The notes below the pieces were generated by a model, which saw only the letters and a program-made list of their open reading frames with translations, was not told where the DNA came from and searched no databases. DNA of 64,000 bases from Caproicibacter sp047777415. Lineage in GTDB: Bacteria > Bacillota > Clostridia > Oscillospirales > Acutalibacteraceae. The position numbers and the translations under genes were made by a program. How positions within the stretch are numbered: position 1 is the first letter of the stretch; every line of letters begins with the position of its first letter. The stretch is from contig JBKEEO010000002.1 in NCBI GenBank assembly GCA_047777415.1, positions 992,001 to 1,056,000 of the forward strand, written 5' to 3'. Shown here piece by piece: positions 26,049 through 35,891 of the stretch.

Positions 26049-27353
26049 TTATACAGAACCGCCTATTTTCTTTGAAAGATTTTCTTTTGCTACCGCGAGC
26101 ATTAACTTAATCCTGTTTTCCTGGTTCACTCGAGTGGCGCTCGGGTCATAATCAATTGGAACAATGTTAGAGTTCGGCTCAACCGCTTTGATTTTATGAA
26201 TCATGCCCTTGCCGCAAATGTGATTCGGCAAGCATCCAAACGGCTGCGCACAGACAATGTTTTCATACCCCTGTTCAATCAGCTCCATCATTTCCGCTGT
26301 TAGGAGCCAACCTTCTCCCATTTTATCGCCATAACCAATAATTCCTTTGACAAGACTTTTTGTATGGGCATAAGGAGTGGGCGGGAGATATCTCGGTTCA
26401 GTCTTGACCGCATCTATCAGGATATCCTGCATCTTAAGCAGGTAGTTCATCAATTTCTGAACAAAGAAGTGTTTGATGGGGTTCCCTCCGTAAAGGTGAA
26501 TATCTTCCAAGCGGTTATCAACTTTAAACAGCGCAAACCCCATAATGCCCGGTACGTTAATTTCGCAATCCTGCTCCCGAAGAAAATCCTCTAAATTGTT
26601 ATTTCCCAGGGCTGCATATTTTACATAGATTTCTCCAACAATACCGACTTTTACTTTCGGTACCTTTTGAATCGGAACCGTTGCAAAATCATGCACAATG
26701 CGATGCAGGTTTTCTTTCAGCTCTTTTAAGGACAGTCCACGCCCACGGTTAAACTGATCGGAAAGTTCCGCAATCCATTTTTCAACCTTTTGGCTGCTGT
26801 CCCCCTTGTGGATTTCATAGGCCTCGGTTTGGTTATAAAGGAGCATCAGCGCATCGCCGTACACCAAACCGGCTACAAACTTGCGAATCATGGAAAGAGT
26901 TATATGAAAGCCCGGATTCCGCTCCAAAAAGGACAGATTGAGAGAAATCACGGGAATTTGCTCCAACCCGGCCTTTTTCAAAGCTTTTCGAAGCAGGTGA
27001 ATGTAGTTTGAAGCGCGGCAGCCTCCGCCGGTCTGCGTAATAACCAGTGCAGTTTTATTCAGGTCATATTTTCCCGAATGAAGTGCGTCAATGAACTGCC
27101 CTATCACCAAAAGAGCGGGATAGCAGGTATCATTGTGGACATACTTTAGGCCTTCCTGTACAATATTCGGCCCCGTTGTGTCCAGAAGCTCAAAATTGTA
27201 CCCGCAGTTTCGCATGACGTTGACAATCAGCCGAAAGTGAATCGGCGCCATCATCGGCGCTAAGATGGTATATTCCTTCTTCATTTCCCTTGTAAAAAGA
27301 AGGCGTCCATGTTTATTGTATTTCAGCTTTGCCATATTCCCAACTTCCTTCAT
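26049..27353 (-). CDS. 2-hydroxyacyl-CoA dehydratase D-component-like protein
   Basis: Resembles the HgdB/FldC-like component and the C-terminal part of large fused acyl-CoA dehydratase activases. Conserved features are THDTCYPA-like HNDTCYPALLVIGQF, QTGGGCRASNY and CAQPFGCLPNHICGKG, with cysteines that could hold an iron-sulfur cluster. It overlaps the 965-residue gene by four bases (ATGA), so the two are translated together. In many clostridia the two are one polypeptide of about 1400 residues. No substrate dehydratase genes (HgdA/B, FldB/C) are nearby; the role may be a general one. Confidence 0.8.
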   Translation of the reverse strand: MKEVGNMAKLKYNKHGRLLFTREMKKEYTILAPMMAPIHFRLIVNVMRNCGYNFELLDTTGPNIVQEGLKYVHNDTCYPALLVIGQFIDALHSGKYDLNKTALVITQTGGGCRASNYIHLLRKALKKAGLEQIPVISLNLSFLERNPGFHITLSMIRKFVAGLVYGDALMLLYNQTEAYEIHKGDSSQKVEKWIAELSDQFNRGRGLSLKELKENLHRIVHDFATVPIQKVPKVKVGIVGEIYVKYAALGNNNLEDFLREQDCEINVPGIMGFALFKVDNRLEDIHLYGGNPIKHFFVQKLMNYLLKMQDILIDAVKTEPRYLPPTPYAHTKSLVKGIIGYGDKMGEGWLLTAEMMELIEQGYENIVCAQPFGCLPNHICGKGMIHKIKAVEPNSNIVPIDYDPSATRVNQENRIKLMLAVAKENLSKKIGGSV

Positions 27354-30247
27354 TCCTCAAGAGCGGCAAACAAGCTGCGAAGTCTAATCTTGACTGCGCC
27401 GAGGTTTGTAATTTCATCAATTTTAATCTGCGTATAAATTTTATTTCCCTCTTCCAGAATTCTGCGGACCTCATCGGTGGTAATCGCATCGACACCGCAG
27501 CCGAAAGATACCAACTGTACCAGATTCATTTCGGGATGGGAACAAACATACTTTGCAGCAGCATACAGCCGTGCGTGATAGGTCCATTGATTCAGTACAT
27601 CTGTATGGAATTTTTTAACTTTGTGGCTCACCACATCTTCGGTAATCACGGCAGCCCCCAAACTGACTATGAGTTTATCAATCCCGTGGTTGATTTCCGG
27701 ATCCATATGATATGGCCTGCCGCTTAATATGATAATCGGAATCTGCTCACGCTCAGCCTGCGCAATCATCTCATCGCCCTTTTGCCGTATCTGCTGCAGG
27801 TAATGGTCATACTCCGCATATGCAGCCTTTGCTGCTTGCTTTACTTCACGCAAGGTGATATCCGGAAAACTCTTCTGCAAAATCCCATGCATTTTTTTGG
27901 GGAAATCGCGTTTTCTGTGGATACCCACATAATCGTGGATAAAATTGTGCTTGGCAAGTTCTGCCATGTTGCCTGCAATAACCTCCGGGTAATATGCGAC
28001 AACTGGACAATTGTAATGGTTATCTCCCAATCCCTCATCGAAATTGTAAGACATACAGGGGTAGAAAATTGTTTGAATTCCTTCATCAATCAAAGCCTGC
28101 ACATGACCATGCATCAGTTTCGCCGGGAAACAGACAGTATCGGACGGAATGGTGCTTTGTCCGTTTATGTATAGTTCACGGCTTGACAGCGGGGAAAGAA
28201 CCACTTCAAAACCGAGGGTTGTAAAGAACTTTTGCCAGAAAGGAAGCAGTTCGTACATATTCAGACCCATCGGAATTCCAATCTTTCCTCTAGGACCTGG
28301 TTGTGACGTGCGGTAGGAAGACAAAAGCTGCATTTTGTAGGCAACCATGTTCAAGGTACTTTTGGAATTTCGGCGAGCGAGTGGTTTTTCACAGCGATTG
28401 CCACCGATAAATCTCCTGTCTTTTCCAAAAACATTGATTGTTAATCTGCAATGGTTACTGCACAGGCCGCAGTTGGTAACCTTTACTTCATGCTTGAAGT
28501 TTTCCAATTCTTCTTTGCCAATGAGCGTACTTTCAGCCGCCGGTTTGTTCATGGCGTAGAGTGCAGCACCGTAAGCACCCATCAGGCCGGAAATATCAGG
28601 ACGGGTAACCTCCACACCCAGTTCCTTTTCAAAGACCCTCAGAACAGCATCATTTAAAAATGTACCGCCCTGCACAACAATATTTCTTCCGAGTTCCTCC
28701 TCGTTCAAGACACGGATAACCTTATAGATTGCGTTTTTCACAACGCTGACAGACAGACCGGCAGAGATATCTTCCGTTGTTGCCCCGTCTTTTTGTGCCT
28801 GTTTGACCTGGGAATTCATAAATACGGTACAGCGCGAACCTAGATCCACCGGATGTTTTGCAAATAAACCGAGATTGGCAAAATCTGAAATTTCATAGCC
28901 AAGCGTATTGGCGAATGTCTGCAAGAAAGAGCCGCACCCGGATGAGCAAGCCTCATTGAGAAAGATATTATCCACGGCGCCATTTCTTATTTTAAAGCAC
29001 TTGATGTCTTGTCCGCCGATGTCAATAACAAAATCCACATTTGGCCGAAAATGCTTTGCACCTGTGAAATGCGCAACCGTTTCAACAATCCCAAAATCAA
29101 TGCCGAATGCATTTTTCAGCAATTCTTCCCCGTAGCCGGTGACCGCACTTCGGGCAATATGCACGTTTGGGTATTTGTTGCATAGACCGAGTAGGTATTC
29201 CCGAACAATCGGTACCGGATTGCCGGAATTGTTTTTGTAAACGGAATCGAGAATTTCCCCGTCTTTGCCAATCAGCACGGCTTTAACGGTGGTAGAACCT
29301 GCGTCAATGCCAAGATAGGCATTTCCATGGTATGTATGAATATCGCCGCGCGGAGCTTTGCACTGTGCATGCCGCTTACGAAACGCCTCATATTCCTCTT
29401 TGCTTGTAAAAAGCGGAGGAATGGAAAGGAAGTTTCCCGTTGATCCTTTTGTTCGGATACTTTCCAATGCGTCCTCTAAGTTGGTTTCTACCGCACCGCA
29501 AAACGCAGCTCCAATTGCTACATAGTAAAGCGAATCTTCGGGACAAATTCCTTTTACTTTGAGCGCACGGTCAAAACTGTCCCGCAGTTGTGAAAGAAAG
29601 GTCAGCGGTCCGCCGAGATACACCACTTTTCCGCGGATTGGGTGTCCCTGCGCTAATCCCGCGATGGTTTGGTTTGCAACTGCTGCGAAAATACTTGCGG
29701 AAATATCTGTTTTGCGCGCTCCTTGGTTTAAAAGCGGCTGGACATCGGATTTCGCAAAAACACCGCACCGCGAGGCAATGGTGTAAATTTTTTCATATTT
29801 GGCTGCCAGCTGGTTCATTTCCTCAAGCGACACATTCAGAAGAGTCGCCATTTGATCGATAAATGCCCCTGTTCCGCCTGCACAAGTGCCATTCATGCGC
29901 ACTTCCAGCCCACCGGAAACAAACAGGATTTTAGCGTCTTCACCGCCAAGCTCAATAATCACATCCGCATCGGGAATCAGCTTACCCACCGCGATGCGGG
30001 TTGCATAAACCTCCTGGACAAATGGGAGATTGCATTTTTGTGAAATTCCCATGCCGGCAGATCCGGTTACAGTCAACATTGCTGTATTGTCCAGAGCGAA
30101 TTTTTGACGCACATACTCCAGGATTTCCGTGGTTTTTTCTGCTATCTTAGAATAATGTCGTTCATAAGAGCGATACAAAATATTGCCATTGTCCTCTATA
30201 ACGACGCATTTTATAGTAGTTGAACCGATATCCAGTCCAATTTTCAT
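27350..30247 (-). CDS. Double-domain BadF/HgdC-type acyl-CoA dehydratase activase with DUF2229
   Basis: ATP-driven one-electron donor of the 2-hydroxyacyl-CoA dehydratase type. Two ASKHA ATPase domains are seen: residues 1-265 (GLDIGSTTIKCVV, NGTCAGGTGAFID, ASRCGVFAKSDV) and 312-575 (LGIDAGSTTVKAVL, NEACSSGCGSFLQ, GSRCTVFMNSQV). Each has the two cysteines that hold the bridging [4Fe-4S] cluster. A further Cys group (NCGLCSNHC, GNRCEKP) starts the DUF2229 part, about 590-960. Length 965. No promoter-proximal partner gene other than the downstream 434-residue gene. Confidence 0.85.
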   Translation of the reverse strand: MKIGLDIGSTTIKCVVIEDNGNILYRSYERHYSKIAEKTTEILEYVRQKFALDNTAMLTVTGSAGMGISQKCNLPFVQEVYATRIAVGKLIPDADVIIELGGEDAKILFVSGGLEVRMNGTCAGGTGAFIDQMATLLNVSLEEMNQLAAKYEKIYTIASRCGVFAKSDVQPLLNQGARKTDISASIFAAVANQTIAGLAQGHPIRGKVVYLGGPLTFLSQLRDSFDRALKVKGICPEDSLYYVAIGAAFCGAVETNLEDALESIRTKGSTGNFLSIPPLFTSKEEYEAFRKRHAQCKAPRGDIHTYHGNAYLGIDAGSTTVKAVLIGKDGEILDSVYKNNSGNPVPIVREYLLGLCNKYPNVHIARSAVTGYGEELLKNAFGIDFGIVETVAHFTGAKHFRPNVDFVIDIGGQDIKCFKIRNGAVDNIFLNEACSSGCGSFLQTFANTLGYEISDFANLGLFAKHPVDLGSRCTVFMNSQVKQAQKDGATTEDISAGLSVSVVKNAIYKVIRVLNEEELGRNIVVQGGTFLNDAVLRVFEKELGVEVTRPDISGLMGAYGAALYAMNKPAAESTLIGKEELENFKHEVKVTNCGLCSNHCRLTINVFGKDRRFIGGNRCEKPLARRNSKSTLNMVAYKMQLLSSYRTSQPGPRGKIGIPMGLNMYELLPFWQKFFTTLGFEVVLSPLSSRELYINGQSTIPSDTVCFPAKLMHGHVQALIDEGIQTIFYPCMSYNFDEGLGDNHYNCPVVAYYPEVIAGNMAELAKHNFIHDYVGIHRKRDFPKKMHGILQKSFPDITLREVKQAAKAAYAEYDHYLQQIRQKGDEMIAQAEREQIPIIILSGRPYHMDPEINHGIDKLIVSLGAAVITEDVVSHKVKKFHTDVLNQWTYHARLYAAAKYVCSHPEMNLVQLVSFGCGVDAITTDEVRRILEEGNKIYTQIKIDEITNLGAVKIRLRSLFAALEE

Positions 30248-30431
30248 TGCAATGCCCTGCCATTTCTTTGATATCTAAAGTTATGATATGCTAACAGTCA
30301 TTCTAATTCTATCATAGCAATTCTGTCAAGAGATTTTCATTGAAAATCATAGGAATTGTCTTGTCCTTTTGTCTGTGCAATGATAAAATATTAAAAATAC
30401 AATAAAATAATGAAAGTACGGGGTGGTTCGG

Positions 30432-31508
30432 ATGCGTTTTTATGACATGATTGATCTGGATCAGTTGTCAGTGGAAGAAATCATGGATCTGATTACACTG
30501 GCCAATAGTATCCGTAAAAATCCGTGGGCTTATCGGGAGTCCTGCCGTGGAAAGATTATGGCAACGTTGTTTTATGAGCCTTCCACACGAACGAAAATGT
30601 CCTTTCAAACGGCAATGTATCGTCTGGGGGGCGAGGTAATCGGTTTCGACAATCCCGAGAACTCGTCCGTTGCCAAGGGTGAAAGCCTTAAAGACACCAT
30701 TACGGTTGTCAGCGGATATGCAGACCTTATCGTTATGCGCAATCCCTTTGAAGGCGCAGCAACCGCCGCTTCACTGTATTCAAAGGCTCCTATCATCAAC
30801 GCGGGGGACGGCGGGCATCTGCATCCGACACAGACGCTGACGGATTTGGTGACCTTATATAATGAAAAGGGAAAGCTGGATCATTTGAAAATTGGTCTTT
30901 GCGGCGACTTAAAAAACGGACGAACGGTTCACTCTCTGATTCGTACCATGACCCGCTTTCGCGGTTCCTCGTTTATTCTGGTTTCCACCCCAGAACTTGC
31001 ATTGCCGAAATACGTGCGGGATGTTATGGATGCCGCCGGTTGTTCCTACAAAGAGGTGCAGTCGTTAGAGCAGGCTCTGCCGGAAGTGGACGTACTGTAT
31101 ATGACTCGGATTCAGCAGGAACGCTTTGCCAACCGTGAAGAATACGAGCACCAAAAAGGTGTTTTTATTCTCGACAGTGCAAAACTTCGGTATGCTAAGC
31201 CTGATTTAAAAATCCTGCATCCCCTCCCAAGGGTGGATGAGATTACAGTAGATGTGGACAATGATCCGCGCGCCTCTTACTTTCAGCAAACCGAGTACGG
31301 TGTTTACGCACGAATGGCTCTGATTTTGACCATTCTGCAAAGCTGGGAAGGCAGAACGACAAAGAAAAAAGCTCCGCATTCAACGCATCCGCACCGCTGC
31401 TCCAATCCTCAATGCATTACACAAACAGAACGTTATCTGCCGGCACGTTTTACGGAAGCCGGGGACATGCTGATTTGTTCCTACTGCGACAGCGCAACGT
31501 TAATCTAA
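30432..31508 (+). CDS. pyrB: Aspartate carbamoyltransferase with a PyrI-like C-terminal zinc domain
   Basis: Condenses carbamoyl phosphate and aspartate, the committed step of pyrimidine synthesis. Carbamoyl-phosphate site FYEPSTRTKMSF, then GDGGHLHPTQTL and the aspartate-side HPLPRVDEI are all present. After residue 310 there is an extension with CSNPQC and, 20 residues later, CSYC. That is the C-x4-C...C-x2-C zinc signature of the regulatory chain PyrI. The PyrI nucleotide-binding domain is absent. I chose ATG at 30432 (site GGGGTGG) over GTG at 30423. The 3' end is duplicated by the adjacent IS insertion, leaving this copy intact. Confidence 0.92.
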   Translation: MRFYDMIDLDQLSVEEIMDLITLANSIRKNPWAYRESCRGKIMATLFYEPSTRTKMSFQTAMYRLGGEVIGFDNPENSSVAKGESLKDTITVVSGYADLIVMRNPFEGAATAASLYSKAPIINAGDGGHLHPTQTLTDLVTLYNEKGKLDHLKIGLCGDLKNGRTVHSLIRTMTRFRGSSFILVSTPELALPKYVRDVMDAAGCSYKEVQSLEQALPEVDVLYMTRIQQERFANREEYEHQKGVFILDSAKLRYAKPDLKILHPLPRVDEITVDVDNDPRASYFQQTEYGVYARMALILTILQSWEGRTTKKKAPHSTHPHRCSNPQCITQTERYLPARFTEAGDMLICSYCDSATLI

Positions 31509-31520
31509 CCCCATTGGCCC

Positions 31521-32583
31521 TGTAGGACTACAATACATATTGGACAGTTGAGAAAAAATAAAATACAGAAATGGACACATCGGTTACAATAAAGCTACCA
31601 AAACCAAATCATACCGAGAGGAAGTGTCCATTCCTGCATGAATAGTGTAACACAAGACATGAAGTTTAGGCAATCCATAATGATCTACGCTCAAAAGTAC
31701 GGTGTCAGTCGTGCAAGCAGAAAGTACAACAAAAGTCGTTCCTTTATTTACTTTTGGATGGCCCGGTATGACGGTACATTAGAATCGTTGGCTTGCCGGT
31801 CTAGAAGGCCACACAGTCATCCAAACCAGCATACACCTGCCGAGTTAAAACTGATTCGCGATATGCGGCGCAGGAACCCAGAACTCGGTATGATTGAACT
31901 ATGGTCCCGGTTAAAAAAGCGCGGATACAAGCGATGTCCGGAAAGTCTGTTCCGTGTAATGCGCCGAATTGGGATTTTTCCAGAGGCAAAACCGAAGAAA
32001 AAATATCAGCCAAAGCCATATGAGCAAATGACGCATCCCGGAGAGCGCATTCAAATCGATGTAAAGGTAGTCCCAAAGCGCTGTATTGCCGACCCTGAGC
32101 TTCGACTTTTCCAGTACACCGCTATTGATGAATTTTCTAGGCTGCGTTTTTTGGCAGCATACCCTGAACAGAGTACCTACTCTTCTGCCGACTTTCTAAA
32201 ACGAGCTGTCAAATGGTTTGCTCGGCGCGGTGTTCATGTGGAATGCATTCAAACTGACAACGGTTTTGAATTCACCAACCGTTTTTCCCCATCAAAGAAA
32301 CATCTGCTGACGCTCTTCGAGGCCACTGCCGCTCAACTGCATATCCGGCACAAACTGATTCGGCCTTATACGCCCAGGCACAATGGTAAAGTGGAACGCA
32401 GCCATCGCGAAGACCAAAAACGCTTTTACAACAAACACCATTTTTATTCCTTAGCTGACTTTGAAAACCAACTTTCCATCTACTTACGCCGCTCTAACAA
32501 TATGCCGATGCGTCCTCTTCACTGGTTATCTCCTTCTGAATTTTTACAATCCCATACTGTCCAATATGTTTGACAAACCTACA
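31521..32583. mobile_element. IS481-like element, copy 2 (1063 bp)
   Basis: Same ends and length as copy 1, in the opposite orientation. Target repeats are 31496-31520 (25 bases) and 32584-32609 (26 bases), differing by one G in a GG/GGG run. The duplicated target includes the last three codons and the stop of pyrB. Confidence 0.93.
31638..32573 (+). CDS. IS481-like DDE transposase, copy 2
   Basis: 311 residues, nearly identical to copies 1 and 3, with isoleucine instead of methionine at residue 111. The DDE residues (D141, D207, E253) and both helix-turn-helix segments are intact, so it may be active. It reads in the direction of pyrB and yebC. Confidence 0.92.
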   Translation: MNSVTQDMKFRQSIMIYAQKYGVSRASRKYNKSRSFIYFWMARYDGTLESLACRSRRPHSHPNQHTPAELKLIRDMRRRNPELGMIELWSRLKKRGYKRCPESLFRVMRRIGIFPEAKPKKKYQPKPYEQMTHPGERIQIDVKVVPKRCIADPELRLFQYTAIDEFSRLRFLAAYPEQSTYSSADFLKRAVKWFARRGVHVECIQTDNGFEFTNRFSPSKKHLLTLFEATAAQLHIRHKLIRPYTPRHNGKVERSHREDQKRFYNKHHFYSLADFENQLSIYLRRSNNMPMRPLHWLSPSEFLQSHTVQYV

Positions 32584-32677
32584 AACGTTAATCTAACCCC
32601 ATTGGGCCCCTGCTTGCCATTCCGGTAAAACTGTGCTATGATGAAAGGCAGTGCAATTTTAGTATGGAGGACTTTTT

Positions 32678-33424
32678 ATGTCGGGCCACTCAAAATGGAA
32701 TAATATTAAAAGAAAAAAAGAAAAAGCCGATGGAGCTAAAGCAAAAATTTTCACCAAAATTGGACGGGAACTCGCCGTAGCGGTGAAACAGGGCGGCGGG
32801 CCGGATCCGGCCGCTAATTCCCGCTTAAGGGATTGTATTGCGAAAGCAAAAGCTGCCAATGTTCCAAACGAGAATATTGAACGAATTATCAAAAAGGCTG
32901 CAGGTGAAAACGACGACACCAAATTTGAAAATATTACTTACGAAGGTTATGGTCCAAACGGCATCGCCATTATTGTGGAAACATTAACAGACAACCGTAA
33001 CCGCACCGCCGGAGACATACGTCATTATTTCGATAAATTTGGAGGAAATCTTGGTCAAAGCGGCTGTGTTTCCTACCTTTTTGAGCGCAAAGGTGTCATT
33101 GTGATCGAAAAGGAAGGTTTGGATGAAGATAAGGTAATGGAAGACAGTTTGGAGGCCGGAGCTTCTGACTTTAAATCCGATGAAGATGTATTCGAAATTG
33201 ATACAGAGCCGGATGATTTCAGCGGCGTTCTGCATGATTTAGAACAAAAAGGTTATCAATTCGTTTCCGCAGAAGTCGAAATGGTGCCGAGCACAACCGT
33301 TACTTTGACGGATCCTGATGCAAAATCAAAAGTTCAGCGTCTGCTTGATACTCTCGAAGACAACGATGACGTGCAAAACGTTTGGCATAACTGGGATAAT
33401 TCTGATGAGGATGAAGAAAACTAA
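32678..33424 (+). CDS. yebC: YebC/PmpR-family protein
   Basis: YebC-family proteins are DNA- or ribosome-associated; recent work on homologues ties them to translation of proline runs, and others act as transcription regulators. Signature start MSGHSKWNNIKRKKEKADG, then RELAVAVKQGG, NVPNENIERIIKKA and the middle-domain NRTAGDIRHYFDKFGGNLG. Length 248 is standard. AGTATGGAGG lies before the ATG. The only gene between it and pyrB is the IS copy. Confidence 0.95.
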   Translation: MSGHSKWNNIKRKKEKADGAKAKIFTKIGRELAVAVKQGGGPDPAANSRLRDCIAKAKAANVPNENIERIIKKAAGENDDTKFENITYEGYGPNGIAIIVETLTDNRNRTAGDIRHYFDKFGGNLGQSGCVSYLFERKGVIVIEKEGLDEDKVMEDSLEAGASDFKSDEDVFEIDTEPDDFSGVLHDLEQKGYQFVSAEVEMVPSTTVTLTDPDAKSKVQRLLDTLEDNDDVQNVWHNWDNSDEDEEN

Positions 33425-33477
33425 GCATATGCGGCATAAGTCGCAAAGGGATGAATGATGGGTTCGGAGGCGGCTAT

Positions 33478-35196
33478 ATGACTGATCCGGCAAATCTGTG
33501 TATGAATTGCATGTCCGACAAAGCTGGAGCGGCAATCTGTCCCCACTGTGGGTATCGCGGAGATAAATCTCAAATACAGCATGCACTTCCGCCCAGAACA
33601 ATGCTGCAAAATAGATATTTAGTAGGCGTTGCTAAAAAATGCAACGGAGAAGGAATTACTTATATTGGTTATGATACCGTATTAAATATACCAATCAAAC
33701 TGCGTGAATTCTTCCCGCAAACTCTCAGTGAACGTGCAGCCAACAAAACGGACGTACGTGTCATTAGCGGCAGTGAAATTGTATTCAATGAAACCTTAGC
33801 TCAGTTTCTAAATTATTCCCGAGATCTCGCACATATGCGTGAGCTTTCTTCCATCTTGCATATTTACGATATTTTTGAAGAAAATCATACCGCGTACACA
33901 GTGTCTGAATGGAAAGACAGTATCACGCTGCGTTATTTTGTAGAGCGCAGCGGAGGAAGGCTCAGCTGGAACACTGCACGTCAGTTGTTCATGCCGGTGC
34001 TGTCCGCATTGAGTACCCTGCATGCTCATTCCATCAGCCATTTGGGGATTTCTCCGGATACACTGGAGATTATGGAAGATGGCCGTATGATGCTTGACGA
34101 ATTCTGCATTATGGCTGTTCGACAGATGGACACAGATTTTCCACCGGATATGACAGCCGGTTGTGCTGCCATTGAGCAGTATATTATGGATTATAAACCG
34201 AATGAAGCAACGGATGTTTATGGCTTTGCAGCTTCCCTGTTTTTTGCGTTAACAGGGAAGCTCCCTCCGGATGCCTTGAAACGCAGAAATGATTCTCGCC
34301 TGTATATTCCTACTTCTTTGCTTCACACCATTCCTCCCTATGTGGTTACAGCGTTGGCCAACGCGCTTCAGGTTTCGCCTGATCGCCGTACACCAACTTT
34401 TGAACGCTTGCGCACGGAGCTTTCTGCTGCTCCCGCTGTAACTGCTGCGCTGGAAGAAACACGCCGAATCAAGGCACTTCAAGCGCGCAGTGATGCCGGC
34501 TCGGACCAAATTCAAAAAAGGGGTAAAAAAAGGAAGAAACGCGAGTTACCCGGTTTTGTTTGGGTTCTTGCTTCCTGTGCTGTAATGCTTGTGGTTTTTA
34601 CCGCAATCGGCGTGTTCTGGATCAATCAGATTTCACCCGATGAATGGGGTCTTGCGGCAGGCGCTGCTGCAGAAACTTTAGATAGTTCATCCGAAACCTC
34701 GTCGGAAAAAGCTTCTGCCAACTTAATGACAGCCAATTCTTTCGATGAAAATAAAATTATTGTACCGAATTTGGTTGGGCAAAATTATGAACAGTTAGTT
34801 TCCTCTTCTTCAGCTGAAAACGACCCGAATGCGGATTATCAGGTTCTTCGTTCCTCAAGCAAGTTTTCAGATACTGTGCCGGAGGGCTGCATTATTTCCC
34901 AACAGCCTGAGGCAGGAGAAAAAATGACGAAAGGAACAGCTATCGTGGTAGTTGTCAGTGAAGGGCCATCCGTAAGAATTCTGCCTGATATTACCGGTAA
35001 AACCTTGCCGGATGCTTCGGCGAATGTAACTGCAGCTGGGTTTGTTCCAACCAAAGCAGAGGATTACAGTGATACAGTGCCCGCCGGTCTCGTCATTGGT
35101 TATCAAGACGCCAAAGCAGGGAGCGAAATGGCATACGGTTCTAAAGTGGTCATTGTTGTAAGCAAAGGTTCTAATCCAAATTCATCTAATTCTTAA
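33478..35196 (+). CDS. Membrane PASTA pseudokinase with N-terminal zinc ribbon
   Basis: Order: a zinc ribbon (CMNC...CPHCG, residues 8-24), a protein-kinase-like domain (about 40-330), a Lys/Arg stretch, one transmembrane helix (WVLASCAVMLVVFTAIGVFW), and two extracellular PASTA repeats (IIVPNLVGQNY..., ILPDITGKTL...). The kinase catalytic loop reads HLGISPDTLEI where active kinases have HRD, and the metal-site DFG is DEF, so catalysis is unlikely. PASTA modules bind peptidoglycan or lipid II in known kinases. Start at 33478, set by CGGAGGC; it follows yebC by 53 bases. Confidence 0.85.
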   Translation: MTDPANLCMNCMSDKAGAAICPHCGYRGDKSQIQHALPPRTMLQNRYLVGVAKKCNGEGITYIGYDTVLNIPIKLREFFPQTLSERAANKTDVRVISGSEIVFNETLAQFLNYSRDLAHMRELSSILHIYDIFEENHTAYTVSEWKDSITLRYFVERSGGRLSWNTARQLFMPVLSALSTLHAHSISHLGISPDTLEIMEDGRMMLDEFCIMAVRQMDTDFPPDMTAGCAAIEQYIMDYKPNEATDVYGFAASLFFALTGKLPPDALKRRNDSRLYIPTSLLHTIPPYVVTALANALQVSPDRRTPTFERLRTELSAAPAVTAALEETRRIKALQARSDAGSDQIQKRGKKRKKRELPGFVWVLASCAVMLVVFTAIGVFWINQISPDEWGLAAGAAAETLDSSSETSSEKASANLMTANSFDENKIIVPNLVGQNYEQLVSSSSAENDPNADYQVLRSSSKFSDTVPEGCIISQQPEAGEKMTKGTAIVVVVSEGPSVRILPDITGKTLPDASANVTAAGFVPTKAEDYSDTVPAGLVIGYQDAKAGSEMAYGSKVVIVVSKGSNPNSSNS

Positions 35197-35891
35197 CTTC
35201 CACATTGAACTGAGGATAAATTTTCTTCATACACAATTGCAAAAGTAGTTCATACTCATTCCTGTTGCAGGTCCAGCATAATCCAATATAAAATCATCCT
35301 GCTGAGAAAAAAGACTTTATCCCACGACTAAGCTTTGCGTGCCCCGGCGGCTGATCTTTTTGTCCGCAACCAGTGGGTAACCTTTGCCCTAAAATCTGAC
35401 CCCCAGAGAATCCATTGACACATATTTATAATGGAAATTAACTGTTTACGATTTGTATTTTATTGTAGTTATTAAACAAATGGTATACAACAACACGGGA
35501 TTTAACGGTATAAAGTTTTTATTTCAACACGAAAGTGTCTGCTTTTCAAAGAAATGCTGGATATTTTCCGTACCGAAACCACGTTCTCTAAAGAAATGGA
35601 ACGAACCAGTGGGAAACTTTGAAAACCATCAATCTGAGAAAAACGAGCATATCTCCGAAAGATTCATGGAAATCTCTAATACTTTAAGTTTATAATTAAC
35701 GATAAATAACTCTTTGTTAAGAAACGCAAGTATAAATTCCATGTATACAGACTAAAAACAGTCAACTGAACCAGTAAAACTGTAATCATAGTAATAGGAA
35801 AAACGTGAAGTTTTTAAACTTATCCCTTATGAGAGATTGTACCGCTTACAATTGCAACCAAATTGCATCTGGTATTTTGTAAGTTTAATTA
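35197..35891. other. Gene-poor stretch
   Basis: 695 bases between convergent genes. Only a weak 80-codon open frame (35453-35695, non-ATG start, no ribosome site) is present. I see no RNA gene, no hairpin with a T run, and no repeat. Its base composition is AT-rich, more like the inserted element than the neighbours. Confidence 0.4.

Noticed and set aside
17800..32583. Composite transposon formed by inverted IS copies 1 and 2 around the acd-etf cluster
   Set aside because: Each copy has its own matched target repeats (26 and 25/26 bases), so they are independent insertions.
35453..35695. 80-codon open frame between the pseudokinase and the DUF2500 gene
   Set aside because: Non-ATG start, no ribosome site, odd composition and no recognised domain.
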